Source: Kiritimatiellia bacterium (GTDB lineage Bacteria > Verrucomicrobiota > Kiritimatiellia > RFP12 > UBA1067). From it: a stretch of DNA of 13,363 bases. Shown here piece by piece: positions 1 through 7,500 of this stretch. Position 1 is the first letter of the stretch. The number at the start of each line of letters is the position of its first letter. The translations under genes were made by a program, and so were the position numbers. A model generated the notes under the pieces. It saw nothing but the letters and a program-made list of their open reading frames with translations, searched no databases and was not told the origin of the DNA. The DNA lies in contig JAFPNP010000320.1 in the NCBI GenBank assembly GCA_017411125.1, forward strand, positions 1-13,363, read 5' to 3'.

Positions 1-272
1 ATCAAGCGGATCGACGTTTCGCCGAAAACGAGCTTCCCGTCGATGTCGATCTTTTCGCGCCGAAGGTCGGAAAGCATGCCCTCCCACACGCCTTCCTCGA
101 AAAGCGCGCGGCGTAACAGCTCTTTGCCGTTCTTCGTCATCACGACCACAACCTCGTCGGGAATGACGGGCGCAGGCTGATGCGCGAGCGCCCATACGGT
201 GTTCGTCAGCACGCCCGGCGAAGTGCCGATGCTCGCAAGAAGAACAGATCGTCTCTGCATAGCAGATTTCAT
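1..272 (-). CDS. CRISPR-associated protein, NE0113 family (CARF/ring-nuclease-like), N-terminal part
   Basis: The gene reads leftward from ATG at 272 and runs off the window edge, so only about 90 N-terminal residues are visible. After a short lead-in (MKSAMQRR) the protein shows SVLLASIGTSPGVLTNTVWA, then IPDEVVVVMTKNG about 20 residues later, and further on GKLVFGETSIRL. This order of a hydrophobic strand, a G-x-SP-x-V turn, a helix with T-x-T-x-[WL]-AL, and PDE-hydrophobic-strand-T-x-x-G is what I know from the Cas_NE0113 family (TIGR02584/Pfam Cas_NE0113), whose N-terminus is a Rossmann-like CARF domain. CARF domains bind cyclic oligoadenylates made by type III CRISPR complexes, and family members are annotated as Csm6-like or ring nucleases. 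Start 272 is preferred over the in-frame ATG at 260 because GGAG lies 6 nt before it. No cas genes or array are visible, so the CRISPR link rests on the family assignment alone. Confidence 0.72.
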   Translation of the reverse strand, partial: MKSAMQRRSVLLASIGTSPGVLTNTVWALAHQPAPVIPDEVVVVMTKNGKELLRRALFEEGVWEGMLSDLRREKIDIDGKLVFGETSIRL

Positions 273-317
273 TTTCCACTCCATTTAAGATATTTCATTT
301 TCCACTCCATTTAAGAT
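266..317. repeat. Exact 26-bp tandem duplication of a translation start region
   Basis: Bases 266-291 and 292-317 are identical over 26 positions, head to tail with no spacer. Read on the minus strand, each copy holds a GGAG Shine-Dalgarno element and an ATGAAA start, so the duplication has copied the ribosome-binding site and start codon of the CARF-family gene. A short TAAGAT echo continues to 323. Such perfect repeats can expand or contract by slippage. Because 26 is not a multiple of 3, the extra copy is out of frame with the gene and forms a small upstream ORF. Confidence 0.95.
269..298 (-). CDS. 9-codon upstream ORF created by the duplication, overlapping the CARF gene start
   Basis: From the upstream copy of the ATG (298) the frame reads MKYLKWSGK and stops at TGA 271-269. 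That TGA overlaps the ATG at 272-270 in an ATGA arrangement, the classic geometry for translational coupling. The upstream copy has its own GGAG, so it should be translated if transcribed. It is probably a by-product of the duplication rather than a functional peptide, but it would place ribosomes directly at the downstream start. There is no evidence beyond position and motif. Confidence 0.4.
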   Translation of the reverse strand: MKYLKWSGK

Positions 318-338
318 TAAGATAATGTTCCCTATCGT

Positions 339-464
339 CTATGACTCGGAGAGCTCCTCCCCACGGGCGCACGAACCGAAAGTCCAAAGCCTTTCGGCCT
401 TGCGCTTCCTCGCGATGGCGTGGATTTCATCCCGCTTCGCGCACATCTTGCCAAACATGCTCAT
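339..464 (-). pseudogene. Truncated MNT-type minimal nucleotidyltransferase (N-terminal remnant)
   Basis: Reading leftward from ATG 464, 41 residues are encoded. The stretch DEIHAIARKRKAERLWTFGS followed by CARGEE matches the start of MNT-domain nucleotidyltransferases (the antitoxin or AMPylating partner in HEPN/MNT modules). In those proteins a helix ending in K/R-x-x-[AG] leads to a strand and FGSxARG, and then S-D-[IV]-D. Here the frame ends at TAG just after GEELSES, where the catalytic Asp pair should come. The bases straight after the stop (ACGATAGGG) give no obvious DxD in another frame. The family is about 95-110 residues, so less than half remains and the metal-binding Asp residues are gone. 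The promoter at 480-507 puts the 5' end only about 9 nt before this ATG, so the longer in-frame ATG at 539 is not used. It may be a decaying relic of a defence or toxin-antitoxin locus, and it lies on the same strand directly upstream of the CARF gene. Confidence 0.6.
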
Positions 465-479
465 ATCCGAAACGTCGAT

Positions 480-507
480 ATTATACCAGAACATTGAGCA
501 TTGTTCA
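480..507 (-). promoter_or_regulatory. Extended -10 promoter for the MNT remnant / CARF gene
   Basis: On the minus strand TATAAT occupies 485-480, directly preceded by TGG (488-486), an extended -10 element. TGAACA at 507-502 (4 of 6 to the -35 consensus) sits 16 bp upstream. Initiation is expected near 473, leaving a leader of only about 9 nt before the MNT start at 464. No better promoter is visible between 339 and 272, so this one probably also serves the CARF gene. Confidence 0.65.
489..506. promoter_or_regulatory. 18-bp imperfect palindrome, candidate operator in the divergent promoter region
   Basis: GAACATTGAGCATTGTTC is a near-perfect inverted repeat (arms of 8 with one mismatch, 2-nt centre). 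It lies between the -35 and -10 of the leftward promoter and about 72-89 bp before the LysR start. That is a usual place for a LysR-family autoregulatory site, although palindrome size and position alone do not identify the binding protein. Confidence 0.45.
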
Positions 508-541
508 TGAAAATTCACAACCGCTGATAGGCTAACCATAA

Positions 542-570
542 TTTACACTTATGCCCGAACATGATATACT
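542..570 (+). promoter_or_regulatory. Extended -10 promoter for the LysR gene, implying a leaderless transcript
   Basis: TTTACA (542-547), a 17-bp spacer and TATACT (565-570) preceded by TGA (562-564) form a near-consensus promoter. The start site would fall at about 576-578, which coincides with the ATG at 578. The upstream in-frame ATG at 551 lies inside the promoter and cannot be on this transcript. Confidence 0.7.
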
Positions 571-577
571 GTCCGGC

Positions 578-1456
578 ATGGACTTGCGGATACTCAGGTA
601 CTTTCTCGCCGTGGCGGAAGATGGAAACATCACTCGGGCCGCCACTCGGCTCCACGTCTCGCAGCCGGCGCTTTCGACGCAGCTCGCCGCGCTTGAAAAC
701 GAACTCGGGCAGAAACTGTTCGAACGCGGGGCGCGCGGAATCGCGCTGACGGAAAAAGGCGTCGCCCTCAAGCGGCGCGCGGACGACCTCGTCGATCTCG
801 CCGAGCGCATCGAGTCGGAAATCAAGTCCAACGACAACGGCGAACTTGCCGGAACGATATCCATCGGCGCCGGCGAGACACCGGCGTTCCGCTTCGTCGC
901 CCGTGCGGCAAACGAACTTCGCCGCGACAATCCCAGACTGCATTTCTCGGTCACGTCTGGCAACGGCGAAGACATCCTCGCCCACCTTCGCGAAGGAACG
1001 TTCGATCTCGGCGTGCTTGTCGGCCCCGGACGATACGAAGGTTTCGACTACCTGACGCTGCCATACACGCACCGTTGGGGGCTTGCCGTCAGAAAAGATT
1101 CGCCGCTTGCGGCAAAGAACCGCATATCGCCAAAGGACGCGCAGAAAATCACGCTCGTCTGTTCGCGTCAAGCGATGGTCAAGGAGTTTCTCGCCGGATG
1201 GCTCGGCTGTCCGTTCGGAAGGCTGAACGTAGCCGCCAACTACAACTTGATCTACAACGCCGCCGTTTTCGTCGAAGCGGGCATCGGCGCGGCGGTCTGC
1301 ATCGACGGCATGATACCGCAGGAGTTTGCCGACCGCGTCGTATTCCGTCCGTTCGCGCCCGCTCTCGTGAGCGACGTCTATCTTGCCTGGCGCAAGAATG
1401 CGCCGCTTTCCTCTGCCGCTTCCGCACTCGTCGAAGCAATCAGAAGGCGCGTCTGA
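578..1456 (+). CDS. LysR-family transcriptional regulator
   Basis: A 292-residue protein of standard length for the family. Residues 1-60 form the winged helix-turn-helix (MDLRILRYFLAVAEDGNITR, then AATRLHVSQPALSTQLAALE, then ELGQKLFERG). A linker helix follows, and residues about 85-290 form the periplasmic-binding-protein-like effector domain with the usual strand GELAGTISIGAGET and GTFDLGVLVGP. I start it at 578 because LysR proteins normally begin two to six residues before the LRxLRYF helix and because the promoter -10 lies between 551 and 578. No Shine-Dalgarno precedes 578, consistent with a leaderless mRNA. It is transcribed away from the MNT/CARF genes and could regulate them, itself or kdtA downstream. 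The effector is unknown and not predictable from the sequence. Confidence 0.93.
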   Translation: MDLRILRYFLAVAEDGNITRAATRLHVSQPALSTQLAALENELGQKLFERGARGIALTEKGVALKRRADDLVDLAERIESEIKSNDNGELAGTISIGAGETPAFRFVARAANELRRDNPRLHFSVTSGNGEDILAHLREGTFDLGVLVGPGRYEGFDYLTLPYTHRWGLAVRKDSPLAAKNRISPKDAQKITLVCSRQAMVKEFLAGWLGCPFGRLNVAANYNLIYNAAVFVEAGIGAAVCIDGMIPQEFADRVVFRPFAPALVSDVYLAWRKNAPLSSAASALVEAIRRRV

Positions 1457-1465
1457 AACCACATT

Positions 1466-1490
1466 GCAGTCCATCCAGGACGGCGTTTTT
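1466..1490 (+). terminator. Rho-independent terminator after the LysR gene
   Basis: A GC-containing stem (1466-1472 with 1478-1484, one A/G mismatch, 5-nt loop) is followed one base later by five T residues at 1486-1490. It begins 10 bp after the LysR stop and ends just before the kdtA promoter, so it separates the two units. Confidence 0.6.
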
Positions 1491-1492
1491 AC

Positions 1493-1521
1493 TTGCGTCA
1501 AGCGCGAGGATTTGGCATACT
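1493..1521 (+). promoter_or_regulatory. Promoter for kdtA and the overlapping TPR gene
   Basis: TTGCGT (1493-1498) and CATACT (1516-1521) are spaced by 17 bp, with TGG (1513-1515) as an extended -10. Initiation near 1527-1529 gives a leader of about 26 nt. The -35 is weak beyond the TTG core. Confidence 0.5.
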
Positions 1522-1554
1522 AGCCGCGTCTGGTCTTTCAGACACCCAAAATCG

Positions 1555-2844
1555 ATGAAATGGTTATTGTATAACGCTCTGTTCGCCGTCGCATACGCGG
1601 CGATGTTGCCGTCGTTCCTGCTTCGCATGAAGCGGCGCGGCGGATATCGCGCCCGTTTCGCGGATCGCTTCGGCCGCTACCCCGCGGAAATCGCCGCCGC
1701 GCTGCGCAACGGGAATCGAATATGGGTCCACGCCGTCAGCGTCGGCGAGGTGCAGGTCGCGGGGCAACTCATGCGGGCGATGCGCGCGAAGAATCCGTCC
1801 GTCCGGTTCGTGTTCTCCACCACGTCATCGACCGGATGGAAAACCGCCGAGCGCGAGATTTCGCCGGGCGACGTTTTGATATACAACCCGCTCGACTTCG
1901 GAAGCTGCGTCCGGCGCGCGCTCGACGCGGCGAGGCCGTGCGCCGTGATCCTCACCGAAACGGAAATATGGCCAAACTTCATTCGCGCTCTCAAGAAGCG
2001 CGGCGTGCCGGTCTACCTAGTGAACGCGCGCATCTCCGACCGCAGTGCGCCTCGATACAAGGCGTTGCGCTGGTTTTTCGGGGAGGTGTTCCGCTGTTTC
2101 GCGAAAATATACGCGCAGAGCGACCTTGACGCGAAGCGCCTTGCGGACGCCGGAACGAATCCGTCCTCCGTCGCCGTCACGGGCAGTTTCAAGTTCGACG
2201 TGGCGCACCGCAACGAAACGAAGGAACAGGAACTCCGCAACTGGATCGGAGATGGCGAAATCCTTCTCGGCGGCAGCACCTGGCCGGGCGAGGACGTGTT
2301 GATGCTGCAAACGTACAAGAAGGTCCTTGAACGCCATCCCGACGTGAAGCTTGTCATCGCGCCGCGGCACTTCGAGAAGTCGGACGCCGTCGAGGCCAAC
2401 ATCCGCGCCGCCGGCTTCGGGTGCGTGCGCCGGTCGCGCGGAGACGCCCCCGCGCCCGGCGCCGTCTTCCTCGCCGACACGACTGGCGAACTGATGGGTC
2501 TTTTCGGAATATCCTCCGTCGCGTTCGTCGGCAAGAGCCTTTGCGAGCACGGCTCGCAGAACATGATCGAGCCATGCCTCTGCGGCGTCGCGACGGTCGT
2601 CGGGCCATACACGGAAAACTTCCGTCCGGTCATGAGCGATCTTCTCGCGGCGGATGCGCTCGTGCAGACGTCCGACGCCCCATCGCCGGAAGAACGCGCC
2701 GTGCGCGTCGAGGCCGAACTGCTGCGGTTCTTCGACGACCCGGCACGCCGCACAGCCTACGGCGAACGTGCCAAAGCGGCCGTGGCGCGCCGATGCGGCG
2801 TGGTCGGAAGATGCGCGGACGAGCTGCTGGAGGCAATCGGATGA
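1555..2844 (+). CDS. waaA: 3-deoxy-D-manno-octulosonic acid (Kdo) transferase
   Basis: A 429-residue GT30 enzyme (also called KdtA) that transfers Kdo from CMP-Kdo to lipid IVA at the inner face of the cytoplasmic membrane. It has an N-terminal membrane anchor (about residues 4-24). The following motifs appear in family order: WVHAVSVGEV (57-66), FSTTSSTG (87-94), YNPLD (110-114), ETEIWPN (135-141), VNARISDRS (156-164), GSFKFD (210-215), GSTWPGED (240-247), APRHFEK (269-275), LADTTGEL (306-313) and HGSQNMIEP (332-340), which stands in for the usual GGHNPLEP. Length is typical (about 420-430). The open frame extends far upstream, but 1555 is chosen because it gives the expected MKWLLYN-type anchor, whereas the longer version would run through the LysR gene in another frame. 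It shows that the cell makes Kdo-containing lipopolysaccharide. Its stop overlaps the next start (ATGA). No SD is obvious before 1555. Confidence 0.95.
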   Translation: MKWLLYNALFAVAYAAMLPSFLLRMKRRGGYRARFADRFGRYPAEIAAALRNGNRIWVHAVSVGEVQVAGQLMRAMRAKNPSVRFVFSTTSSTGWKTAEREISPGDVLIYNPLDFGSCVRRALDAARPCAVILTETEIWPNFIRALKKRGVPVYLVNARISDRSAPRYKALRWFFGEVFRCFAKIYAQSDLDAKRLADAGTNPSSVAVTGSFKFDVAHRNETKEQELRNWIGDGEILLGGSTWPGEDVLMLQTYKKVLERHPDVKLVIAPRHFEKSDAVEANIRAAGFGCVRRSRGDAPAPGAVFLADTTGELMGLFGISSVAFVGKSLCEHGSQNMIEPCLCGVATVVGPYTENFRPVMSDLLAADALVQTSDAPSPEERAVRVEAELLRFFDDPARRTAYGERAKAAVARRCGVVGRCADELLEAIG

Positions 2845-4436
2845 ACGGACGGGCGAAGTATGCGCTTCGCATGGCGCTTGCCGCCGCCGCGATTGCGGCG
2901 ATTGGCGCAGCAGTCATGTTTTGCTCCGGCAGACGCGACAACGGCGGGCAAGACGAAAAAGGATTCGCGCACCGTGACGACGCCGACTTCCCCGAAGGCG
3001 GCGTCACGACGCTCGACGGGCGCCCCATCGACACGGGATACCGCTTCCGCCACATACGCCGATACCCGGCCTGCATTGCCATGTTCCTCATGCCGACGGC
3101 GAAATCCGCCTACGTGGCCGGCGACGAATCCGCATTCTACCGAAAGCCGTTCGAGACGGCGGGCATCGAGTTGATCGACAACGCGGACGACGACCGTCCG
3201 GCGGACGCGATCCTCGTCGCGTCGCAGCCAGACTGGATAAAAGGGACGGACTTTCCGGGCGCGAACGTGCTGGCGCTCCTCAAAAAGCGGCTCTCCGCCG
3301 GAGGCGTCGCCGCTCTGCACGTCGACGCGAGGCAGCTGTCGCGCGGACGTCTCAAAGGCATTCTGGAAGAATTCAAATCCGTGTTCGGAAGCTACATGCT
3401 CTGGTGCATCGGCCCGACGGACTACGTGGTGACGGCGAACGGCAACGTGCTTGCGGACGAGGTATTCGCCCTTTTCGAGGGCGAGAAAGCATCGGAGGCG
3501 TTCGCCGCCGCCGGGATATACACGCCGGCGGAGGTTATGTCCTGCTACGTCGGGCGCGACACGGAGGTCGAACCCGGACTGTCGAACATTTCTTCGGAAA
3601 AAAGGAAGGAAATGACGTGGGCGGAGGCGAAGGAGTCGCTGGAAACGCCGTCCTCCGGCGGCGTCGCCGCCGTGCGCGCCGCCGCGCTCGTTCCATATTA
3701 CATTCCGCCAACGCCCTGGTTCATGCGCGGGATCGCAGAGCCGGTCGTGTACGACCGCACCACGAACGCGATCAAGGCGGCACAGTTCGCAAGGCGGGAG
3801 TTTCTCGTCGGGTTCGACGACATCGGCAACGGCATCTCCACAAACGCAGTGGACCGGTGGTCAAAGGCGGCGGAGATCAATCCGCGCGACCCGGTGCTAC
3901 AAGGTCTGATCGACGTTATCGACCTCAAGGGGAGACAATCGCTACGCATCGGCAACGTGGGCGGAGCCATGGGCTGCTACGAGAAACTGCTGCTCATATG
4001 CCCGAAGAACGCCGCGATCGTCCACAACTACGGGATATGCCTGATGAGAGGCGGACATCCCGAACTCGCCGCGAAGGTGTTCGCGAGGGCGGTGGAGCTC
4101 GATCCGCTCACCGACAAACACAGGCACGAGCTCGTGAACGCCTGCGCGGCGAGCGGACATGCCGACATAGCCTGCCGCCAGCTCGACGTGCTGATGAAGC
4201 GCAAGCCGGAGGATCCGGATCTTTGCCTTCGCGCCGCCAGGCTGCTGTGCCTGAAAAACAACAAGGCGCACAACCCAGAACGAGCCGTGAAACTCGCCGA
4301 AGAAGCCGTGCGGATCACTGGCTGGAGGTCGCGCGCCCATGTTCTCGGCTTGGCCGACGTGTACATCGCCTGCGGACGCGCCAAGGACGGCATGGCGCTC
4401 AAGCGGAAGATGCCGACGATGCGATTCGACAGGTAA
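2841..4436 (+). CDS. Membrane-anchored TPR protein with a degenerate spermidine-synthase-like domain
   Basis: A 531-residue protein whose ATG overlaps the kdtA stop by 4 bp, so the two are probably translationally coupled. Residues about 10-28 form a signal anchor. Residues 88-235 have the strand-helix rhythm of the C-terminal half of a Rossmann methyltransferase: SAYVAGDES, then GIELIDN, ADAILVASQPDW, and LLKKRLSAGGVAALHV (147-161). These resemble the DVIIxDxPxP and FxxxxxRLxPGGxxxxH regions of spermidine synthases and their membrane-fused relatives. The GxGxG SAM-binding loop and the acidic catalytic residue are not seen, so it is probably not an active aminopropyltransferase. From about 340 to 520 there are TPR-like helices, for example AMGCYEKLLLICPKNAAIVH and AAKVFARAVELDP. 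The spermidine-synthase relation is my reading of the pattern and a profile search could overturn it. The anchor and TPRs are firm. Confidence 0.8.
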   Translation: MNGRAKYALRMALAAAAIAAIGAAVMFCSGRRDNGGQDEKGFAHRDDADFPEGGVTTLDGRPIDTGYRFRHIRRYPACIAMFLMPTAKSAYVAGDESAFYRKPFETAGIELIDNADDDRPADAILVASQPDWIKGTDFPGANVLALLKKRLSAGGVAALHVDARQLSRGRLKGILEEFKSVFGSYMLWCIGPTDYVVTANGNVLADEVFALFEGEKASEAFAAAGIYTPAEVMSCYVGRDTEVEPGLSNISSEKRKEMTWAEAKESLETPSSGGVAAVRAAALVPYYIPPTPWFMRGIAEPVVYDRTTNAIKAAQFARREFLVGFDDIGNGISTNAVDRWSKAAEINPRDPVLQGLIDVIDLKGRQSLRIGNVGGAMGCYEKLLLICPKNAAIVHNYGICLMRGGHPELAAKVFARAVELDPLTDKHRHELVNACAASGHADIACRQLDVLMKRKPEDPDLCLRAARLLCLKNNKAHNPERAVKLAEEAVRITGWRSRAHVLGLADVYIACGRAKDGMALKRKMPTMRFDR

Positions 4437-4441
4437 AATCC

Positions 4442-4471
4442 CTGTCACTCACCGCCATTTTGTAGTATAAT
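4442..4471 (+). promoter_or_regulatory. Promoter for the DUF2723-like/W-repeat gene pair
   Basis: TATAAT at 4466-4471 has CTGTCA (4442-4447, 4 of 6) 18 bp upstream. It lacks the TGn extension seen elsewhere in the window. Initiation near 4478 gives a leader of about 24 nt that contains AGGAGG (4491-4496), the strongest Shine-Dalgarno in the window, 5 nt before the GTG start. Confidence 0.6.
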
Positions 4472-4501
4472 AGCATTCCATTCCAAACCAAGGAGGAAGA
4501 C

Positions 4502-7500
4502 GTGGAAAAGAACAAGGCAGTTTCAGGCAAAACGGGCGGCGCCACATTTACCGCCGGAAACGGACAGGAACGCAAGAAGTTCGGAGCACCCGCCGGCGGG
4601 AGGCTTTGGCTGGCGGCGCTCGGCTCGTCCCTCGTGGCGCTTCTAGTCTACGGCCTCACCCTTTCGAAGCATCTGCATCCGGGCACGACGTCCGACCTTT
4701 ACGTGCAATGGATGGGGCTTGACACGCTCTCGCTTCCGCTACATCCGCTTTGGGCCGCGGTGGTCACCGCGTTCGGCGGCGGCTCCGCCACCGCCGTAAA
4801 CGTCCTCGCATTGGCGTTCGGCGTCCTGTCTGCCGGATTTTTGTGCTATCTGACCGGCTTTTTCGTGTTCCAGACGATCGGGCACGAGGACACTTCCAAG
4901 TTCGCGGGCGGCGCCTCGTTGCTGGCGGGAATCACGGCTGCGTTCGCATTCACGTTCTCGACCGCCGCATGGTCCGCCGCGACGCACCTTGACGTGCGGC
5001 AGTTCGACGTGTTCCTGGCGTTGTCGCTTTTCATGCTGTACGTCCCGCTCGCGCGCTTCAGGCGTTTGACGCACGTGCTGTCGGCCGTGCTGGGCTTTGC
5101 CGCCGGGGCATGCCTGCTCGAAAGTCCGATATTCATACCGCTGCTCGCCGTATGTCTTCTCGCGCTCGTGGCGACCGCCGTCAAGAACGGTGTCAAGTTC
5201 TACATACCGACGCTGCTGTTTCTCGTGGCCCTGGCGGGCGGCTTCGCCATGACGCTCAACAGCGTAACGGGCGCGTTCCTGCGGCATCCGGGCGTGGCCG
5301 GCGGCGCGTTCGAAGGCACGGGCGACGTGCTGTGGGCGATCGCTAACGTCTACAAGCAGGAAATGCACGACTGGCTTTTCCGCCAGGGCGGGCTGATAGT
5401 CGTGCTGCTCGCCGTACTGCCGTTCATCGCCTGCGCGTTCGCGGCGCCGCGCGGACTGAACAACGAACGCAACTGGAGCCAGTACGCATTCCATCTGGCA
5501 ATGACCGTCTGCTGCGTGCTGGCCACCGCCACGCCGCTCGCGCCGGAAAGCCTCATGCGCCAGTTCGGCGTCGTTCCCGTCGCCACGACGGCACTCGTGG
5601 CGATGGTCTGCGGCTATCTCATGGCGTACTGGTACCTGACGGCACGCGCGCCTCTGCCGGCGCAGGACGCCGCCGAACACGACGCAAGCCTTCTGCCGGC
5701 AATCAAGACCGGCCGCAAGGCCGCGCCCGTAGCAGGCGGCATTTTCGCCGCGTTGCTTTTGCTCGCCGCACTCGTGGGGGCGTTCTCCCGCGACGGCGAA
5801 CGCGGCGCGTTCGCGGACGCCTGCGCAAACGAAATCATAGACCGCATGGGCGAACGCACCTGGCTCGTCACCGACGGGCTGCTCGACGCCCACCTGCGCA
5901 TCGCGGCGGCGGCGCGGAACAAGGAGCTGAACATAGTCTGCATCAAGGAACGGAAAGAAACCGAATACAAAGCGTATTGCAAACAGCTTGCAGACCTCGT
6001 AGTGGCAAAGAAGATATCGGCAGGAGACAAAACGCCGGAGAGGCTGTCGTTCATTCTCCGGGAACTCGGCATGGTGGAGTTTCTGAAAGCATGGTTCGCG
6101 TCCGATCCCGACGTAGCGAAAAAGGTGTCCGTTTTCAGGATGCCGGACTTCTGGTTTTGGGCGAAGTGCCGCCCCGTGCCTGACTGCCTTGTGTTCAACG
6201 GCGCGACGGACGTGAAGAAAGTGGACGGCCTCAAGGCGAAGGCGGACTTCCTCGAGTTCTGGAAGAAAATGGAGCCCGTCCTCCACGCCGAGCGCAACCA
6301 GGGGTCGCGCTCGATATACGACCTCGACGACCTTACCGACCGCCGCCGCCTCGAACTGCGCCGCCACGTGGGCTTCGTTGCAAACAACCTCGCCGTGCTG
6401 CTCCAAGACCAGGGACACGACGCCGACGCGTTCGAGCTGTACGAACTCGTGCTCAACACCATCGACTGCGACAACATATGCGCTCTGTTCAACGAATACG
6501 AAATGGCCCGCGTCGGCAAGAAGGAGGCGCAGCCGCATAGGAAGAGAATAGAGCAGAGCATGAAAGACATCGTAAACGACGAGTCACGCCGCTACAACAT
6601 CAAGCCGCTTTCGAGCTATTACGGCTACGTACGCTCGCCGGAGTTCTTCGTCCGCAGCGGCCTGAGCTGGGCCAAATCCGGCGAGACCGGCTACGCCCTG
6701 GAGCAGATAAAATACGCGATCGACCTCGCTCCCGGCGACTCGCCGCCGCAGTCGCTGATGAACATGATGGCAAGCTACTACGCGCAGGGCAGACAGTCGC
6801 AGAAGTCGCGCGAAATGTACGACGCAGTGCTCAAAAAGGACGCCGAAAACCACGAGGCGCTAATCGGCCTCTGGCGGCTCGCGCTTCAGGAAGGAAAGGC
6901 CGACAAGGCGAGGCAGTACCTCGAGCGCGCCATGAAGGCCGCCGGCGACGAAACGACGAAGCGCATGGACACCGCGCTCATGCAGATCATGGACAACAAG
7001 CTCGAAGAGGCGCGCATGTCGCTGCAGAAAGTCTCCGACCTCATGCCGCACTCGCTCCAGACGTGGGGGCTTCTGGCCAGCGTCATGCTGCAGCAGGCGG
7101 ACGCGACAACAGACAAGGGACAGAAGCGAAAAATCATAGAGACAATCGAAGGTGCCGTGCTTCCAAAGATGGAGGGCCTTGCGGAATCGCCGCGCGACTT
7201 CTTCGTCCAGACGACAAGAGCGTTCGTGCTTCTGCGTAAAGGCGATTCCCCGGAATTGCTGAAGCAGGCCCGTACTTCGCTTGAAATCGCCTGGTCGAGC
7301 CGCCCCGACGTGAACATCGGATCCATGGTGCTCGAACTGGACTACAAGCTGCTCGACCGCAAAGCGGCGGAGCTCCATGCCGTGCAGATTCTGCGCATGG
7401 ACTCCAGACATGCGTTCGCCAACTGGGTGATGGGATCGATCAGAATGGACCAGGCACGCCTCCCCGAAGCGGAAACGTACCTGCGCGCGGCCGTAGAATC

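Noticed and set aside
266..317. The 26-bp repeat as a CRISPR array
   Set aside because: There are only two copies and no spacer between them, and the copies contain a ribosome-binding site and start codon.
551..577. Longer LysR start at ATG 551
   Set aside because: The -10 hexamer at 565-570 lies between it and ATG 578, and the LysR family normally starts at the MDLRxLRYF position.
515..1501. 328-residue open frame on the minus strand opposite LysR
   Set aside because: Arg- and Asp-rich composition with no domain. It mirrors the clearly coding LysR gene and overlaps its promoter.
2421..2840. Upstream extension of the TPR gene to 2421
   Set aside because: It would overlap about 420 bp of the Kdo transferase gene in another frame with Arg-rich nonsense sequence. 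The ATGA overlap at 2841 gives a natural start and a membrane anchor.
4739..6538. 599-residue minus-strand open frame
   Set aside because: It lies antisense to the polytopic membrane protein, has no motif or signal, and is explained by high GC and codon bias.
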